Shown here piece after piece: positions 15,258-26,575 of a DNA stretch of 64,000 nucleotides. Under the pieces are notes generated by a model, which was not told the origin of the DNA, searched no databases, and saw only the letters and a list, made by a program, of their open reading frames with translations. The DNA is from Axinella damicornis (lineage: Eukaryota; Porifera; Demospongiae; Axinellida; Axinellidae). Where the stretch lies: positions 4,432,077 to 4,496,076 of the forward strand of contig OZ007507.1 of assembly GCA_963931865.1 (NCBI GenBank), in the 5' to 3' direction. The translations under genes were made by a program, and so were the position numbers. Numbering within the stretch: the first letter of the stretch is position 1; each line of letters opens with the position of its first letter.

Positions 15258-16518
15258 GGCTGGCTGGCTGGCTGGCTGTGTAAGAGCATAACAAAGGACA
15301 TGTTTATTTGGCTAACCACCACACTGTAGTACAGATAACAGATTAGTTCATACTCATACCCATGTGTCAACACTACAACTAGTCTACACTCCCAAGCTTA
15401 CAACAATCAGCCAAAAGAGGGTTACATCGTTACCAAGCAACCATCAGACTCATTGAGTCTCCTTGGCCACAACCATACCCACTTTAACTGCCGCCTTCTC
15501 TCTTACAGATCAAGTTAAGTGGTCCCAGATATCAATTGACTAATTAGGCTAAGATGCAACCAATCAGAAGGTTGCATTTGACCACTTAACCCATCTAGAA
15601 GAGACATAGCCTCGTTCCCAGACCTCCACGCCAGCTTTTGTTGCTTGCAGTACGAAAAACTGCTGCAAGCAACAAAAGCTGGGCGTGGAGGCCTGGGCTT
15701 GTAGAGACACCCAAGGACCCAGGAGGTAGCCTCGTTCCCAGGCCCCATCCGAAAATCGGAAAGGGGCCTGGTAGCACTTCCGTACAATTTCTGTCGACTA
15801 TGCCTCACAAATTCAAGAGGAGCCAATCAAATTTCAGAACGAAACCACACGCAAACGTGATCCCTTCACGTGAGACAAAGTGTTGACTAGTATTATAAAG
15901 CACAAAACGGACCGTGCAGATCGTTATAGAGCTTACTTTGCCACTAGAGACTGCGGCGTCATCGTCTCTTTCCTTCGTGAAGAAGTGCTGTCGCGTTTGC
16001 GGGAGATGGCTGGACGATCGAAATCGGAGAGCCCTGTTTACGCTAACGGGTCATCGCGACAAACTTCCCGACCATCTATCAGCACTGGCTGGAGTCCCGA
16101 TCAACCGATATACTGTGAAACAACGCTCTCTCGGGCTCCACGTTGGTCTTTGTGACGGTGATAGTCAGCTGATCTGATGTTTGAAATGAGGCGTGTACTA
16201 CCATAGCACGTGTTTGATGACGTGTACAGCAGCGACAGATTTAACACGGAAGTGCTACCAGGCCCCTTTCCGATTTTTCGTATGGGGCCTGGGAACGAGG
16301 CTACCCAGGAGGTGCGTCCTGAATAGCAACGTATCCTGATTTCAAGAGAAGCATGGGACCTGATCAGTACAAGGTGTCCTTAATTCAGGCTGTCCTGTGG
16401 GTGTGTGGGAGAGGCACCACTGCGGTTATTGTACCCACCTGTGTGCACGCACACAGCAACTCACCGCTGTGCTGAGTCTTCTTACAACTGCGTCCACCCA
16501 TTCCGAAGGGTTTGCCAT
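179..16518 (-). CDS. NF1: Neurofibromin (NF1) orthologue, 5' half, 23 exons, continues beyond the left edge
   Basis: Ras GTPase-activating protein that switches off Ras signalling at membranes. Exons in transcription order: 16465-16518, 14765-14887, 13744-13827, 13389-13457, 13158-13270, 12528-12652, 12304-12377, 10265-10340, 9523-9626, 8941-9003, 8581-8748, 7035-7202, 6445-6516, 5615-5839, 5059-5241, 3247-4526, 3021-3093, 2601-2737, 2272-2385, 2000-2178, 1297-1508, 614-697, 179-493. They sum to 1365 codons with every phase consistent. The first exon reads [18 protein letters not shown], like the vertebrate N-terminus. Later exons carry [46 protein letters not shown] and [12 protein letters not shown], all recognisable NF1 blocks. 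The last exon enters the RasGAP domain and contains [11 protein letters not shown], whose Arg corresponds to the arginine finger (human R1276). The 1280-nt exon is unusually long. Exon 6 uses a GC donor. The rest of the GAP, Sec14-PH and C-terminal parts lie outside the window. Confidence 0.93.
700..1015. repeat. Purine-rich tract upstream of NF1 exon 22 (pyrimidine on gene strand)
   Basis: More than 300 bp of ggaggaaggga and gagaaagagaaggga-type sequence directly adjoining the exon 22 acceptor at 697. A similar tract at 1522-1710 adjoins exon 21. Confidence 0.9.
2467..2498. mobile_element. Minimal palindromic element (32 bp)
   Basis: Perfect 32-bp palindrome TAGCCTCGTTCCCAGG plus its reverse complement. 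The flanks ccctagcca and tcctagcca form a 9-bp target duplication with one mismatch. Confidence 0.85.
4895..4971. repeat. (TG)n microsatellite, with a TGTGTGCATGTG minisatellite at 4540-4830
   Basis: A pure gt run, preceded by an imperfect gtgtgtgcatgtgtgagtgt and gtgcaaag-type repeat with a ~50 bp period. It fills the NF1 intron upstream of exon 16. Confidence 0.95.
5842..6165. repeat. (GGGA)n microsatellite upstream of NF1 exon 14
   Basis: The core run at 5966-6075 is almost pure gggagggaggga, in a longer purine region that touches the acceptor of exon 14 (5839). A second run at 6521-6598 adjoins exon 13, and a third at 13851-13912 adjoins exon 3. Confidence 0.95.
7266..7369. repeat. (GT)n-(GC GT)n-(GA)n compound microsatellite
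   Basis: gtgtgt, then gcgcgtgcgtgcgt, then gagagaga, in NF1 intron 11 upstream of exon 12. Confidence 0.95.
7708..7745. mobile_element. Palindromic element of the TAGCCTCGTTCCCAGG family
   Basis: tagcctcattcccagg...cctgggaacgaggcta, 38 bp. The flanks gcacttggg and gcacttgag match at 8 of 9 positions. Confidence 0.82.
8521..8566. repeat. (CTAT)n microsatellite
   Basis: About ten ctat units, 14 bp from the donor of NF1 exon 11. Confidence 0.95.
10051..10104. mobile_element. Palindromic element, TAGTCTCGG subfamily
   Basis: 54-bp inverted repeat tagtctcggaaccagactcc ... ggagtctggttccgagacta. The flanks cttgctgac and catgctgac match at 8 of 9 positions. Confidence 0.8.
11428..12296. repeat. 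Minisatellite of CCAGCAGGCCAGGCAG-type units in NF1 intron 7
   Basis: About 870 bp of short units (ccagccagcaggcc, aggcagcaggccaccagtag, gccaaccagcagg) in higher-order blocks of roughly 65-110 bp. It begins within 10 bp of the exon 7 donor. The Leu/Ala/Gly/Trp-rich frames on the minus strand are repeat translation. Confidence 0.95.
12993..13031. mobile_element. Palindromic element with exact 9-bp target duplication
   Basis: tagcttcgttcccaggc...gcctgggaacgaggcta, 39 bp, flanked on both sides by tgtagctat (12984-12992 and 13032-13040). Confidence 0.9.
14104..14143. repeat. Poly(G) run
   Basis: About 40 G residues. Further G or C homopolymers lie at 12485-12503, 14920-14946, 22737-22753, 47249-47275 and 60718-60736. 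Confidence 0.95.
15137..15280. repeat. (CA)n microsatellite followed by (TGGC)n
   Basis: Acac repeats with cacatgcaca interruptions, then ttggctggctggctggctgg. Located in NF1 intron 1. Confidence 0.95.
15609..15695. mobile_element. Hairpin element of the same family
   Basis: tagcctcgttcccagacctcc, then cagcttttgttgcttgcag and its inverted partner ctgcaagcaacaaaagctg, ggcctggg. The right end is degraded. It lies directly beside the 577-bp member. Confidence 0.75.
15727..16303. mobile_element. 577-bp MITE with ~57 bp TIRs, 9-bp target duplication and an internal reading frame
   Basis: The terminal inverted repeats (15727-15783 and 16247-16303) read tagcctcgttcccaggcccc...ggggcctgg-agcacttccg and its complement. 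Both flanks are cccaggagg (15718-15726 and 16304-16312), an exact 9-bp duplication as made by Mutator-type transposases. Inside, plus-strand frames are open across most of the element. One contains [20 protein letters not shown], then [18 protein letters not shown], a possible zinc-binding (C-x2-C) fragment captured from a host gene. No transposase is present. Confidence 0.88.
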
Positions 16519-18709
16519 AGTCACATGTACACTGTGGGTGTGGCTAGTAGGTCATGTGATCCACTGCCAGCTAAACTGCAGGATGGCAATGACATCACAC
16601 AAAATGCTCAACGGCACACATCACAAATACATGACCTTGTACTCTCATTATTATAGAACCTTTGCATGTGACAATTCACAGAGGTGCAGGCGATCAGACC
16701 TTCGGCGTGCTGGTGTATAGGCTTAGCGTGCAACATGATATGCTTGCAAAATGCACCCCAAACCTGACAGCTGACGGACTTAACCCCCCACTGACAAGTA
16801 TGCTAATTCCAGGTCCAATCTACTCGTACATCAATACTAGGTCCAAGTTGACCATCATGCACAGAAATGTCGAGCCATTAATCAGTAATGTCAATGGTGT
16901 CAGTGCAAATGCTCTATTACATGCAGCATACATTGCACAAGGGGGTGACACTCCCATAGATGCCATGGTCAAGAAATTGTGACCATCTTTTTTGCTGTTT
17001 GATCACTTCACCTTATCGGAAAAAAGACTCTCTGACCGTTTGCCTGTGCTGTATTTCAGCCGTTGACCATTAGACCGCGAACACAATTGCCCTTGACTCA
17101 ATAAAGAATACATAGCGACTCCACCCCTTCCTTAGTATACGAGCCGGGTCAAGATGCCCGTGACTACAGCAAATGTGGGAGTGTCTCCCCTTGATTGCAC
17201 ATACCAGCTCCTCATGTTTGAAAGAGCCTGAAGTGCAAAGGACCCTAGCCTCGTTCCTAACAGATATAACCAACTACTAGCATTCCCCTCAGCATCATTT
17301 GAAGCCTCCAAGACAGTTTGGTTGTACACAGTTGCTCAATACATAGCAGAGGTCGGCTCAGACCAGACAAAGACAGCTGTACTACTGGTCTCATCTGATC
17401 CAATCATCCATTTCCATGTACTGCATGCAGCACTGCATACTACCTGTTCACTGATAGACCAGACAATTGGCATGGTCTATGAGCCATTCAACACAAACCT
17501 AAATTCAAAGCCTACCACAGTGACACAGCTCTGTATACCACCACGACATGCCTGTACGGAACTCTGAAGCAGACAACTACACTATCTACCTAGTTGATCA
17601 CTGAGAAGTTCGCGCTCCGAGACCAGTTCAGTTACAGACTTCCAGACATAAATTAGCATGCCAGGACATGGATGCACATGATTATCCAATCACAATACAG
17701 CTGCACGGCTCTTTGCACTCTACCTTTGTTCCCGCGGTCGTCAGCCCTTCCTTCCTTGGTACAGAGACTCAGTAGTGTGTAGATAACGGCATACCAACGA
17801 CATTTTACATTTATGCGGCCATGAGGTTGATATTATATTCATGGCGGGGTGTGGTCAACGCACAGCAATTATAAAGATTGATAGGGCCAAACTCATAAAT
17901 TCACAATCAAAAAACTACTAGGTTACAGTATAAAAAGTGCTATCTTCTGACAATCGCCAAATAAATGTTCCAGATGAGAGACACCAGACTTGAAAACAGC
18001 ACACGATACTGTGGTGTAAAGATTGCAATAATGAGATAACGTGCAGCAACTCCACCCCTTCCTTAGTATACGGGTCGCAGCTGTGGCTGTGGAGCATAGT
18101 GGAGTGACCATCTTTGGGATTCGAACCTATCTACAGGCATGTGTTCATCACAAGTCACTCGCGGAGTCAAATGGGACAGGGAACAATGCATGCAGTAATA
18201 CGTCCAGGAAGTAACAATGGGCACCTGCTTTCATCTGTTTGACTGCTATTGCTGGAAGGCCTTCTACAACACTTGCAGTATGCAACTTTTCTTCTCCACT
18301 TTACCACCATAAGATGACTGTCGTACACGTGCAACAATAGATGGGGATTGATCCTCTCCCTCTCCTACCTCCTTCCCCCTCCCACCCCCGCTCCCCCTCT
18401 CCCCTCCAGCTAACATCTACATGGCTGTTAATCATGTAATTATGCCCCAGGCCCTCTTCTGCTTCCATATATTATCAGCGCAAACAAAGGAAATAAACAC
18501 TGGGAATGAGGCCAGCTACAACCACACAAGTGGGCGAGGTCAATAAGCCTTTGGCAGTCTTGTTAAGGTAACTGCAGCTACCTTCAGCTTGGCCAATCAG
18601 AGTACCTGATCACTACATGGAGGGCACATCAAATTCCTTGCCCTTTCCACCCACTCCTCCCCCCTCAACACACACACACATCCATCCACGCAAACACCCT
18701 GCCACCTAC
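16519..18709. other. Region between NF1 exon 1 and the PXMP2-like exons, with two unexplained plus-strand frames
   Basis: It should contain the NF1 promoter and any 3' exon of the PXMP2-like gene, but neither is obvious. Two plus-strand open stretches have protein-like composition: 16662-16982 (ends NALLHAAYIAQGGDTPIDAM) and about 17275-17566 (contains VWLYTVAQYIAEVGSDQTKT and ends PPRHACTEL). I recognise neither; they may be transposon fragments. The phrase ccaccccttccttagtatac occurs twice (17119 and 18051), a dispersed repeat. Confidence 0.4.
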
Positions 18710-21561
18710 CTGAATGGGAACATAACTCATGTTTATATACTGGGCGATCCCCCAAATGATCCAGTTCCTGACCAGCGCTGACCAGTACACGGACTTCACA
18801 CTCTGCCAGGCCTCTGTTCTGCTCTTACCCTGTTGTATAATACGCAAACGTTTTAAGGTTCTACAGCAGGATAAAGGCGGAGCCGGTAACTACAACTGCA
18901 GTTCTGATTCCCTCCCCCCTCCTCCCCTCTCCCCCTCTCTCTCCCTCTCCCCCTCTTCCTCTCCCCTTCTCCCCACTGCGGCAGGCAGGAGCACATAGTG
19001 AGGTAGAGAGCGGAAGAAAGGGAGGAGTGTGAAACGACCACGCATAAGATTAAAAATTAAACCCGTTACTATTTTTAGCTCACACACGTACGGAGACTGG
19101 ATGACTACTAGAAGACAGCCAGTATCAAGACTCCAATGGTAGCAAGGCAGCGGATGACATACCGGTAGTGACAGATCTCGAGTGTGTGCTGTATGATGAT
19201 GCAGTCAATCAAGCCACTTCACACAGCTAAGCGGGCGTCTCGACTAGTGAAATAACCACCCCTTCTGCTTTTATGACTCCCGCGACACTTATGGACACTA
19301 TCTTCTCTCTCTCTCCCATCGAGATTTGGCCCATCGTTGTAGTCAGTCAATGGCGTCACAGAAAAACAACGATACACGTGCATTTGGCAACTCTCCTATA
19401 AGAGGAGGCAAGACAGAAAGAAGAAGCAGCATCACTACCAGATGAGAGCCATGAAATGTATATGAAAATCCATAGGTTTACCCTATGCTTTCCATTGGCA
19501 GTTTCATGCAATTTTCATGACCTATGAATTCCAGAAACCTATGAATTTTTAACGTTCCCCAGGGATTTCATAGGTACAGTTTGTTGGAAAATGCCATGAA
19601 ATTTGTGTGAAAACAGTGTGAATTAGTATGTGGAATTTCCATGAAATTTTCCATGGATTTTCCATGGAATACCCATGAATTTTCTTGGAACTCATATCAT
19701 GGTATTTCATAGCATTTCCATGCTTGAATTTCCTAGCAATTTCATGCGATTTTCATTGCCATCCCCCAAAAATTAATGTGAATGAAAATGCTATGAAATT
19801 GCTTTCATGCTGTTTTCATACATGGAATTTGAATGCCATACATACATGAATTGGAATGGGACTGATCAGACATATTATGAATAATCGGTAGGACTTGGCA
19901 TCAATGAAAGCACACATACTCTTTATTATGTCAGACCTGCTGTATTGAAAATCCATCAACCCAGCCAGTTCTGTATAGTAATCCAGTCAACTACTGCATT
20001 TGGGGTTTTCAGTCATGAGGCCTAAGTACCAGGGCAGTTAGTTACAGGCATCTTTTGAAGAAGTATAGGTACGATAGGGGGTTGGTCTTCGATGCAGCTA
20101 CAGAGCAGTCAGTTCAGATGAAATGTTTCATTTTCCAAACTAGCTATATATAGCTGCTTTACCCAACAACCTACTGGGACCTTCATCCTGTTACCGAAGA
20201 TCTTGAGTGGCCTACTGTAGGGCCCTCACCTACACTTCTCAGTTCCTTGATTATGAGCCTGAACTATTTTGCAAGTAGAACTTGTCTAACCAATTTGGAA
20301 GCTACTACATATGAGCTCCTCATCCAGAGGCTACCGTTACAGCCAGGATCACAATTGGGAGCGATTACTGTGCCAAATTATATGACTGGCTCTCAGGGTT
20401 AAAATAGTTACAGTAATTTTGCCTTCCGTTCAGCAGCAGACTCTCCTTGATAGTCCCAGAACTTCAACAGCAATAGCAGTTCGCAAGTAACTGACCAGCA
20501 AACCCAAGAAAAGTCTGGAAACATGATGCAGCTACCTGGCCTCAATCACCAACAGCTGCTTACCTTAGATACTTATGCGCCTTTTCATTTCCATGGCGTT
20601 TTCATTGGAAAGCAAGCTCAGACATTAAGACTTTCATGGGATTTCCATGCGATTTCCATGTTACTGATTTTCACTGCATTTTCATACATTGGAATTCACA
20701 TGGCTTTCATGGGATTTCCATGTTACTGATTTTCACTGCATTTTCATACACTGGAATTCACATGGCTTTCATGGGATTTCCATGTCACTGATTTTCATTG
20801 TATTTTCATGCATTGGAATTCACATGGTTTTAATGGGATTTTAAGAGCCTGAACACTCATGTGTTTTTCATAGCTCTGAAGTCATACCATTTTCATAGGT
20901 TGTGAGAATTGAGATCATTTTTCATGGATAATTCATACGTAATGAAAATCCTATGACGCGATTTTCATGGCCATTTTCATGGGTAGCAACACCTTTTCCT
21001 AGGAATTTCATATACATTTCATGGCAATATGACCTGGTAGTGCATGCTATAATAGTAACGGGACTACCGTGGGAAAGTTTAATTTTTGCGTGGTCGTTTC
21101 ACAATCCTCCCTTCCTTCCGGTCTCTATCTGCTCCTGCAGAAGGTCATCATCAGCAGGCTCTGCACTGGGAAACTGAAAGGTCTTTTATGCTCAGACATT
21201 GTGGGAATGAGGCCCATCTAGGTGGAAATGGCTGCCTCCCTGCCTCAGTAGTGTGTTGGGAAGCTCCAGTTTGCAATGTCCTACCATAAAGGCATACCAA
21301 CAAGTAGGCATGCTTTAGAACTATTGTTGTTGGGGTGAACATCCACGCACAGAAGGAGGGAAGAGGGAAAGGGCAAAGTGGAGTGGGGAAAGAGCTACCT
21401 CTAGTATCGCCACAGTGTAGAACAGAGCAAGGAGGTATGGAGGGGCGAAGAGCAGCCGGTCAAGAACAACCTTCCTCACAGAGGAGAGGTGCGATCGACG
21501 TGGTACCACTGCTTCTAGGAACTGGTAGAGGTAGTGGGTCACTGGGCCAGTGACCACCATC
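18710..21561 (-). CDS. PXMP2/Mpv17-family membrane protein, two internal exons (partial gene model)
   Basis: Family of small four-helix proteins of peroxisomal or mitochondrial membranes. Two exons are visible in order 21399-21561 and 18710-18829, joined in phase 0. The first reads VVTGPVTHYLYQFLEAVVPR, then VRKVVLDRLLFAPPYLLALF; the second reads GKSRTEAWQSVKSVYWSALV, then RNWIIWGIAQYINMSYVPIQ. These match the TGPLSHFFY, LLLDRLVFAP and NWRVWTPLQFININYVPL blocks of PXMP2 in order and spacing. A C-terminal exon (family pattern FR-LFAN-AALFW) should follow below 18710, and at least one N-terminal exon should lie above 21561; I could not place either with confidence. The intron between the two exons contains a large inverted-repeat element (18986-21140). 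The gene may be intact with long introns or may be broken. PXMP2 against another Mpv17 paralogue is not settled. Confidence 0.72.
18986..21140. mobile_element. ~2.15 kb element with ~90 bp terminal inverted repeats in the PXMP2-like gene intron
   Basis: The left end (18986-19078: gcaggagcacatag, cggaagaaagggagg, gtgtgaaacgaccacgca, cccgttactat) is matched in inverted orientation by the right end (21049-21140). The repeats share an uninterrupted 18-bp core, TTGTGAAACGACCACGCA or GTGTGAAACGACCACGCA. No transposase was recognised inside, so it looks non-autonomous. Target duplications could not be defined. A short minus-strand frame near 19111-19215 (ending YRYVIRCLATIGVLILAVF) lies just inside the left repeat and is unexplained. 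Confidence 0.6.
19440..21020. repeat. AT-rich internal repeat built on ATTTTCATG / CATGGAATTT words
   Basis: The blocks 19450-19870 and 20580-21010 are made of irregular copies of ttttcatggaattt-like words in both orientations. A clear tandem part lies at 20630-20840 (catgggatttccatgttact, gattttcactgcattttcat, ~70 bp unit, three copies). Between the blocks (19880-20570) the sequence is ordinary, with no gene seen. Confidence 0.75.
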
Positions 21562-21629
21562 CTGTACATGCATGCACGTGTGTGTGCATGTGTGTGTGGT
21601 GTGCGTGTGTGTGCGTGCGTGTGTGTGCA

Positions 21630-21667
<38 letters not shown>

Positions 21668-24412
21668 TGAACCTTATCTTGTGTCTTCTGGACTACAGAA
21701 TTACTTGCATCTGTGATTACTACTACTTCAAGCAACATGCTAGTCAATATTCATATCGTGGTGAGCATGACCGAGCCCCACACTAGTTGTAGTCTAAGAG
21801 TTGGATGACTAAGACCTCTGTCCACAGTGTAAATAACATAGCGTACATTTCCGGGCATCACAACAATACCGTAACAGTTCAATGATGTGCAGGCTTGCAC
21901 TTGATAGACACGTTAATGGGAACAAGGCTGAGAAGGCACCAAAGGTGCAGAAGACAAAAGCACAGGGCAACAAACGAGTCCCAGAACAAAAGACCGAATA
22001 GTTATACTAACGTGACAATCAGTGGACCCAGGTACATCAAACAATACAGCATCATACACTTCTTAACGATCTGGCTGACACTCAGCAACTTTTGATACTT
22101 CACTCTCTGTTAGTGCTACTCACGTGACCCTCAACGAATCAGATGCATCAGAGTCGATCACATGACTTATAATAAATCACATAATGAGTGACACAAAATA
22201 CTTCAGATACCAGTTTTTGTGCATTATGGGGTTAGTTAGTGCACTCAGGCAATATAGTTGACGGACGAGGGCGAGAAAATGCCCTCGCGCACTAAAACCC
22301 CGCAAGCCACTGCAAACTGGTATTTGTTACTGTTGCACTGATAATTGGATCAGCTATTGGGTAACGACTTTATCAGACTTGTATCAGCGATTGACAATTT
22401 TACAAAATGCATATCAGTAACCCAAATTTTATAAAAGGGTGAATATTTACATATCAGCTAAGCTACGGATATTTACTATCTGTTATTGGAATTTGTACAG
22501 TAGCGTTAAGTGCATTCTCGCAACATTCTTGTCTGTTTGCAACATGCATACGTGTCTTACCGTAAACACGTTCTTCCGTAATTAATGGAGACTTCTATTG
22601 CATCATGAGTTGCAAAAAAGTACTACATATATACATTTATACTCGAACAGTTCCATGCTACTTTGTTGAAATTGATTACATCATCTCCTTGAGTCATCTC
22701 CTGCTGAGTGCATAGTGTGCTAGATCAGTATTAATCCCCCCCCCCCCCCCCCCAACCCACCCACCACCTTCCCCATCCATCTATCTTTCCCATCCTTCCC
22801 AACCCACCCACCACCTTCCCCATCCATCTATCCTTCCCATCCTTCCCTATCCATCCATCCTTCCCCCATCCATCCTTCCCCATCCATCCTTCCCCATCCA
22901 TCCACCCCCAGGGCTGGCACAGAAGAAATGACTGAAACTCTATCAGTGAGCAGCCAAATTGGTAACCCGATCACTCATGTGAATGTCTGCTCCAGCCTCA
23001 GCCCTGTCAACTCAGTTCTATGTGACAGTTCACTAAGTTCGCTCTAGCTCTGCATCAATTTTGATGATACAAAACCTTAATTTCCAATGTTGTGTCGAGC
23101 TCTGACAAATTTACGTTCTATTGTTGCGTCTGTTCCGTGTGAAACGTGCAAGCAGAAGCGGCAGCAAGGTGGCGGGCGATGGCTCCATGTTCTGCATCTT
23201 TGTGGTCTGAGCTCCACTGCCACCGAGCAGGCGCTCTGGAAGTGCACCAACTGCTCTGTCAGCTGCTCCTTTATATCACTACGTAGCTTATCCACACTCA
23301 GAACTGTAGCTTCTCCACACAATATTGGGCAATCCTGTGGGCAATGCTTCACTCACCACGATCTCCAACTGTCGTCCCAGCTCCGTGCTATACACTGTTC
23401 TGACCGAGTTTACGCCTCCTTGACAGTTTTCTTGGAGGGTTTTTTTTTTTTAATGAAACTGACCATCATCTGAACATACATACTACTACCGCTTTCTGCA
23501 TTATTGCTTAGTTATGTTGTTTATACCAATCAATTAGAAATCATTAACACAAGCAGTACTGTCTACAAAGCATTATGGCTTCATTTCATCATGCGACAAG
23601 GAATCATGCAGGTTCTGCTAGACCTTCCCTCTCCTTCCGTTTCCTTGCGTTTGTCTTACGGGGAGAGAGGGAGGGTCTAGCAGCTAGACTAACATATGCC
23701 ACACTCAGGTTCGCCCTACAATCTCCAGCAATTCTACTATTTGTGGTATCAGAGTTTTGTCCACCAGTGAATGGTGTTTGTAAGCAAAATCTGGTCCAAT
23801 GTGCAAGTTGCAATGAAGCAGAGCAGACAGAGTTACACACCATGACAAGAACAAGACCAAATATAGACATTGTACAGCTGATCTCAGGAAGTTAGAGTTC
23901 TTCAAGTCCATCATTACTGTATAAGGGTATATTAAGTAAGTGACTAGCTGCCCACCCTTGTTCATTCAACAAATATGCATGATGTCACTAATGAGCAGCA
24001 GAAATTACAAAGGTTCTGGGCAGCAGATAACCATGGTGAACACTAGTGAACACAAGTCTCCCCCGCTTTGCTCTACCTGGCAACTTCACTCTTCCATGAC
24101 TTTGTACATACAGCAGCCCCACCCCCTCCGCCTTGTTTGCTAGCTAGCTAGCTAGGTTCACATCACAGTTTTTCCCGGCACCCTTTCCTCGACTGTCCCG
24201 AGCTCCTATGTACCCACCAGCATTTAAACCTGGTCTACCATTCATATCAGCCTCTTTCCCTACCCTTTCAAAACTCCATTTTGCGAGGCGGGGAATATTC
24301 ATGTCACTCACTAATAATTATGTGGAATTGTGGATGTGGTCTGGAAATCACCAGTCACAACCTGGACGCATGCACAGATATATGCATGCACCTTGAAAGA
24401 AGGAAAAAAATA
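21562..24412. other. Gene-poor stretch
   Basis: A (TG)n run lies at 21588-21663 and the CCATCC repeat at 22735-22915. A plus-strand frame at 23575-23895 and a minus-strand frame at 23077-23352 have no recognised similarity. A fold-back lies at 23617-23695 (tctgctagacctt...gggtctagcagctaga). N-terminal exons of the PXMP2-like gene may be hidden here. Confidence 0.5.
22735..22915. repeat. CCATCCTTCC-type tandem repeat
   Basis: A poly(C) run followed by cccatccatctatctttccc and ccatccttcccc units with an internal ~50 bp duplication (aacccacccaccaccttccc twice). Confidence 0.9.
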
Positions 24413-24485
24413 CGACCCTGCCAGGATTCGAACCTGGAATCCCCTGATTCGTAGTCAGATGCCTTATCCGTTGGGCCACAGGGCC
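24413..24485 (-). tRNA. tRNA-Arg (ACG)
   Basis: Reading the minus strand, a 73-nt cloverleaf forms. The acceptor 5' strand GGCCCTG pairs with CAGGGTC (one G-U), followed by discriminator G. The D-arm contains GGCCCAACGGATAAGG. The anticodon stem-loop is CTGA-CTACGAA-TCAG, with anticodon ACG complementary to plus positions 24450-24452. The T-arm is CCAGG-TTCGAAT-CCTGG. There is no intron. The sequence resembles animal tRNA-Arg(ACG) genes throughout. It stands alone, with no tRNA neighbour. A short purine-rich stretch lies just after the 3' end (plus-strand run of A at 24402-24410, i.e. T on the tRNA strand), which fits a Pol III terminator. Confidence 0.93.
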
Positions 24486-26575
24486 ACCCAGAAACCCCAT
24501 CTTAACTACTGTGTATTTATACTACTGTACTATCTCCACACACGCATGCATGAGACTCCACAATGGCTCATTGTTCCTGCTTAATCTAGGTATACAACAA
24601 GGCTTACGCAAATGCAGCAAAGGCAGCTGTGCTTCTCCAAGAGAACTGCTTCCTCTTGTTGAACTGCACCACACACTGGGAGGTGACATCCCCGATGCCT
24701 GCCAATACACCACTGTATTGCAAGAGGAGAACATTTACTGTCATGTTTAACCATAGCTCGTAGATCTACCCAATCAGGACAACCCTACCAGAGCTGGAGG
24801 TGACTATAAAACCACCAGGCATCTGGTACCAGCTGGGATTCCAACCCAAGACCAACTACATCAGAAGGTCTTGGGTTTGAATTGAATTTTTCTGTGGGTT
24901 CAAGGTCACCATTGACGGAAATCTACATGTACCATAGTCTCCCGTTAATACAACCCATTTTGTATACTACATCCAGGGGGAGGGCTTAGTGTGTGATGAT
25001 ATAATGACACTGTGGATGTTCGACATGACCTTTGAACCCACCCTGAATACAAACTAATTTTGCTATTTTGTTGTAAGGGTAGGCAAGTTATTATTTCTGG
25101 TCACCTGACATTCAAACGTGGTCACATGACAGCATGACAGTGCAATAACGAACGTATTGGCATACTTAGACAGAATACACAGTTTGAAGATGAGCGAGCA
25201 TTCATGGGCCAGTGCTAGAAACAAAACATCTCCACTCAGTCTTCAGGACAATATGGCACCTTGTAGTACATCCGGGAGGTGCGGTAATAAGTGTAAAAAC
25301 TTTGGCCAGGCAAACTACATTTGTTGTTGACATCAGCCACTTCTGCAAATTTGCATGCAGGCAGGCAGAACTCATAGTGCTATAAATTTTCATTGAAATC
25401 AATATCCTGTTCGACAAATGGGCAGCAGAGAGATGCTCTGCACCACTGAAGCCATCATCCTTAAATGGATAGCTGCAAGAATTGAGCAAGACTAGTACAA
25501 GGTTGTATCACGTGATGAAATTAACTAAAAACAGGTTTGAACTGAGGGGCTAGGAGATCCAGGTGTTGAATCAACTCTGTTGATGCGAAACTACAAATGC
25601 AGGGTGCTTCACCCAGCCTAAATTGCACTCTCGAATATGGGAAGTTGGTACCGGGACTTATTATATCAATCACCTGTACAGTACGGGACAACAGGTGTAT
25701 AGAGCATTTTCATCACATGATCAATTCCGTATATTAACGCACGCGCCGCCATCTTAGTGTACAACTATAGATCGAAAGCACCCGCTGTTAGCCATGCTAA
25801 GCGCTTATAATCTTACAGAGCGATGGCACTTTGTCAGATTCAATTTATAATAGAAGCAGTGTAAGTGTGTATTCGCGTTCCCCAATATCACCACAGAAGC
25901 TACTATCTCGTTGTACACCACCAGGGTCGCTTTCTTCAGTATTCTCACAAGTGTGAGATCACATGAATACAGCAGCTATTCACTGAGCTGAGGAGGTGGT
26001 TGCTTCATTGAATTTGAAAAGCTTGTAGATCTCAATTGATTATTCATTAGAGGTGGGGTAGACAGCTGGTAATGATTCTAACCTATAGTTAGATCACCTT
26101 GTAATTGCTTTTGTCAAAACAGGGTGCTCTTCCAGGTGTCTCAAATACAGGGTGATAAGATGCTTGGCTTTCCACTGGACTGAGCCGATCATTCCAGATG
26201 ACTTTGACCTTGGTTTTGGCTCCATTTCAAGCAGCTACTGCAGAAGAGGGATGATGCACACATCACCTTCCTCAGTTCCTGCGTACGATCACTTGTACTT
26301 GCAGCTAGCTAGCTTTACACGTGGCCGTGGTGCACTAACTATGATGTAATGTTTAGCCAATTCCTAATTCCCTTATAAGGTAGTTAGCTATCGTTCACTT
26401 AGCAACCGCCAATCGATTTACTCGTAATCCGGTAGAATATCCGTCCGTGCTACGCCTGGTATAACGCGCCACACCCTCTTTTTAGAGGCTGCAAGTGTCA
26501 AAGGAGGCCATTTTTTGTGTGTGCAGTGAACAGCAAGTATCTTTTTTCTCCAGCTCCTATCCAGAATTGTAAACC
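24486..26575. other. Intergenic region, nothing convincing
   Basis: No exon chain was found. A start-like aagATGGCGGCG on the minus strand at 25750-25752 begins a short frame (MAARALIYGIDHVMKMLYTP) with a CAG/GTGATT donor, which could be a first exon of an upstream minus-strand gene, possibly the PXMP2-like one. A hairpin lies at 24831-24890 (aacccaagacc...ggtcttgggtt). Confidence 0.35.

Noticed and set aside
17740..17815. Possible C-terminal exon for the PXMP2-like gene (frame with WYAVIYTLLSLCTK)
   Set aside because: No AG acceptor precedes it, and the DNA (ttggtatgcc...acacactactgag) recurs near 21220-21310, so it is a repeat fragment.
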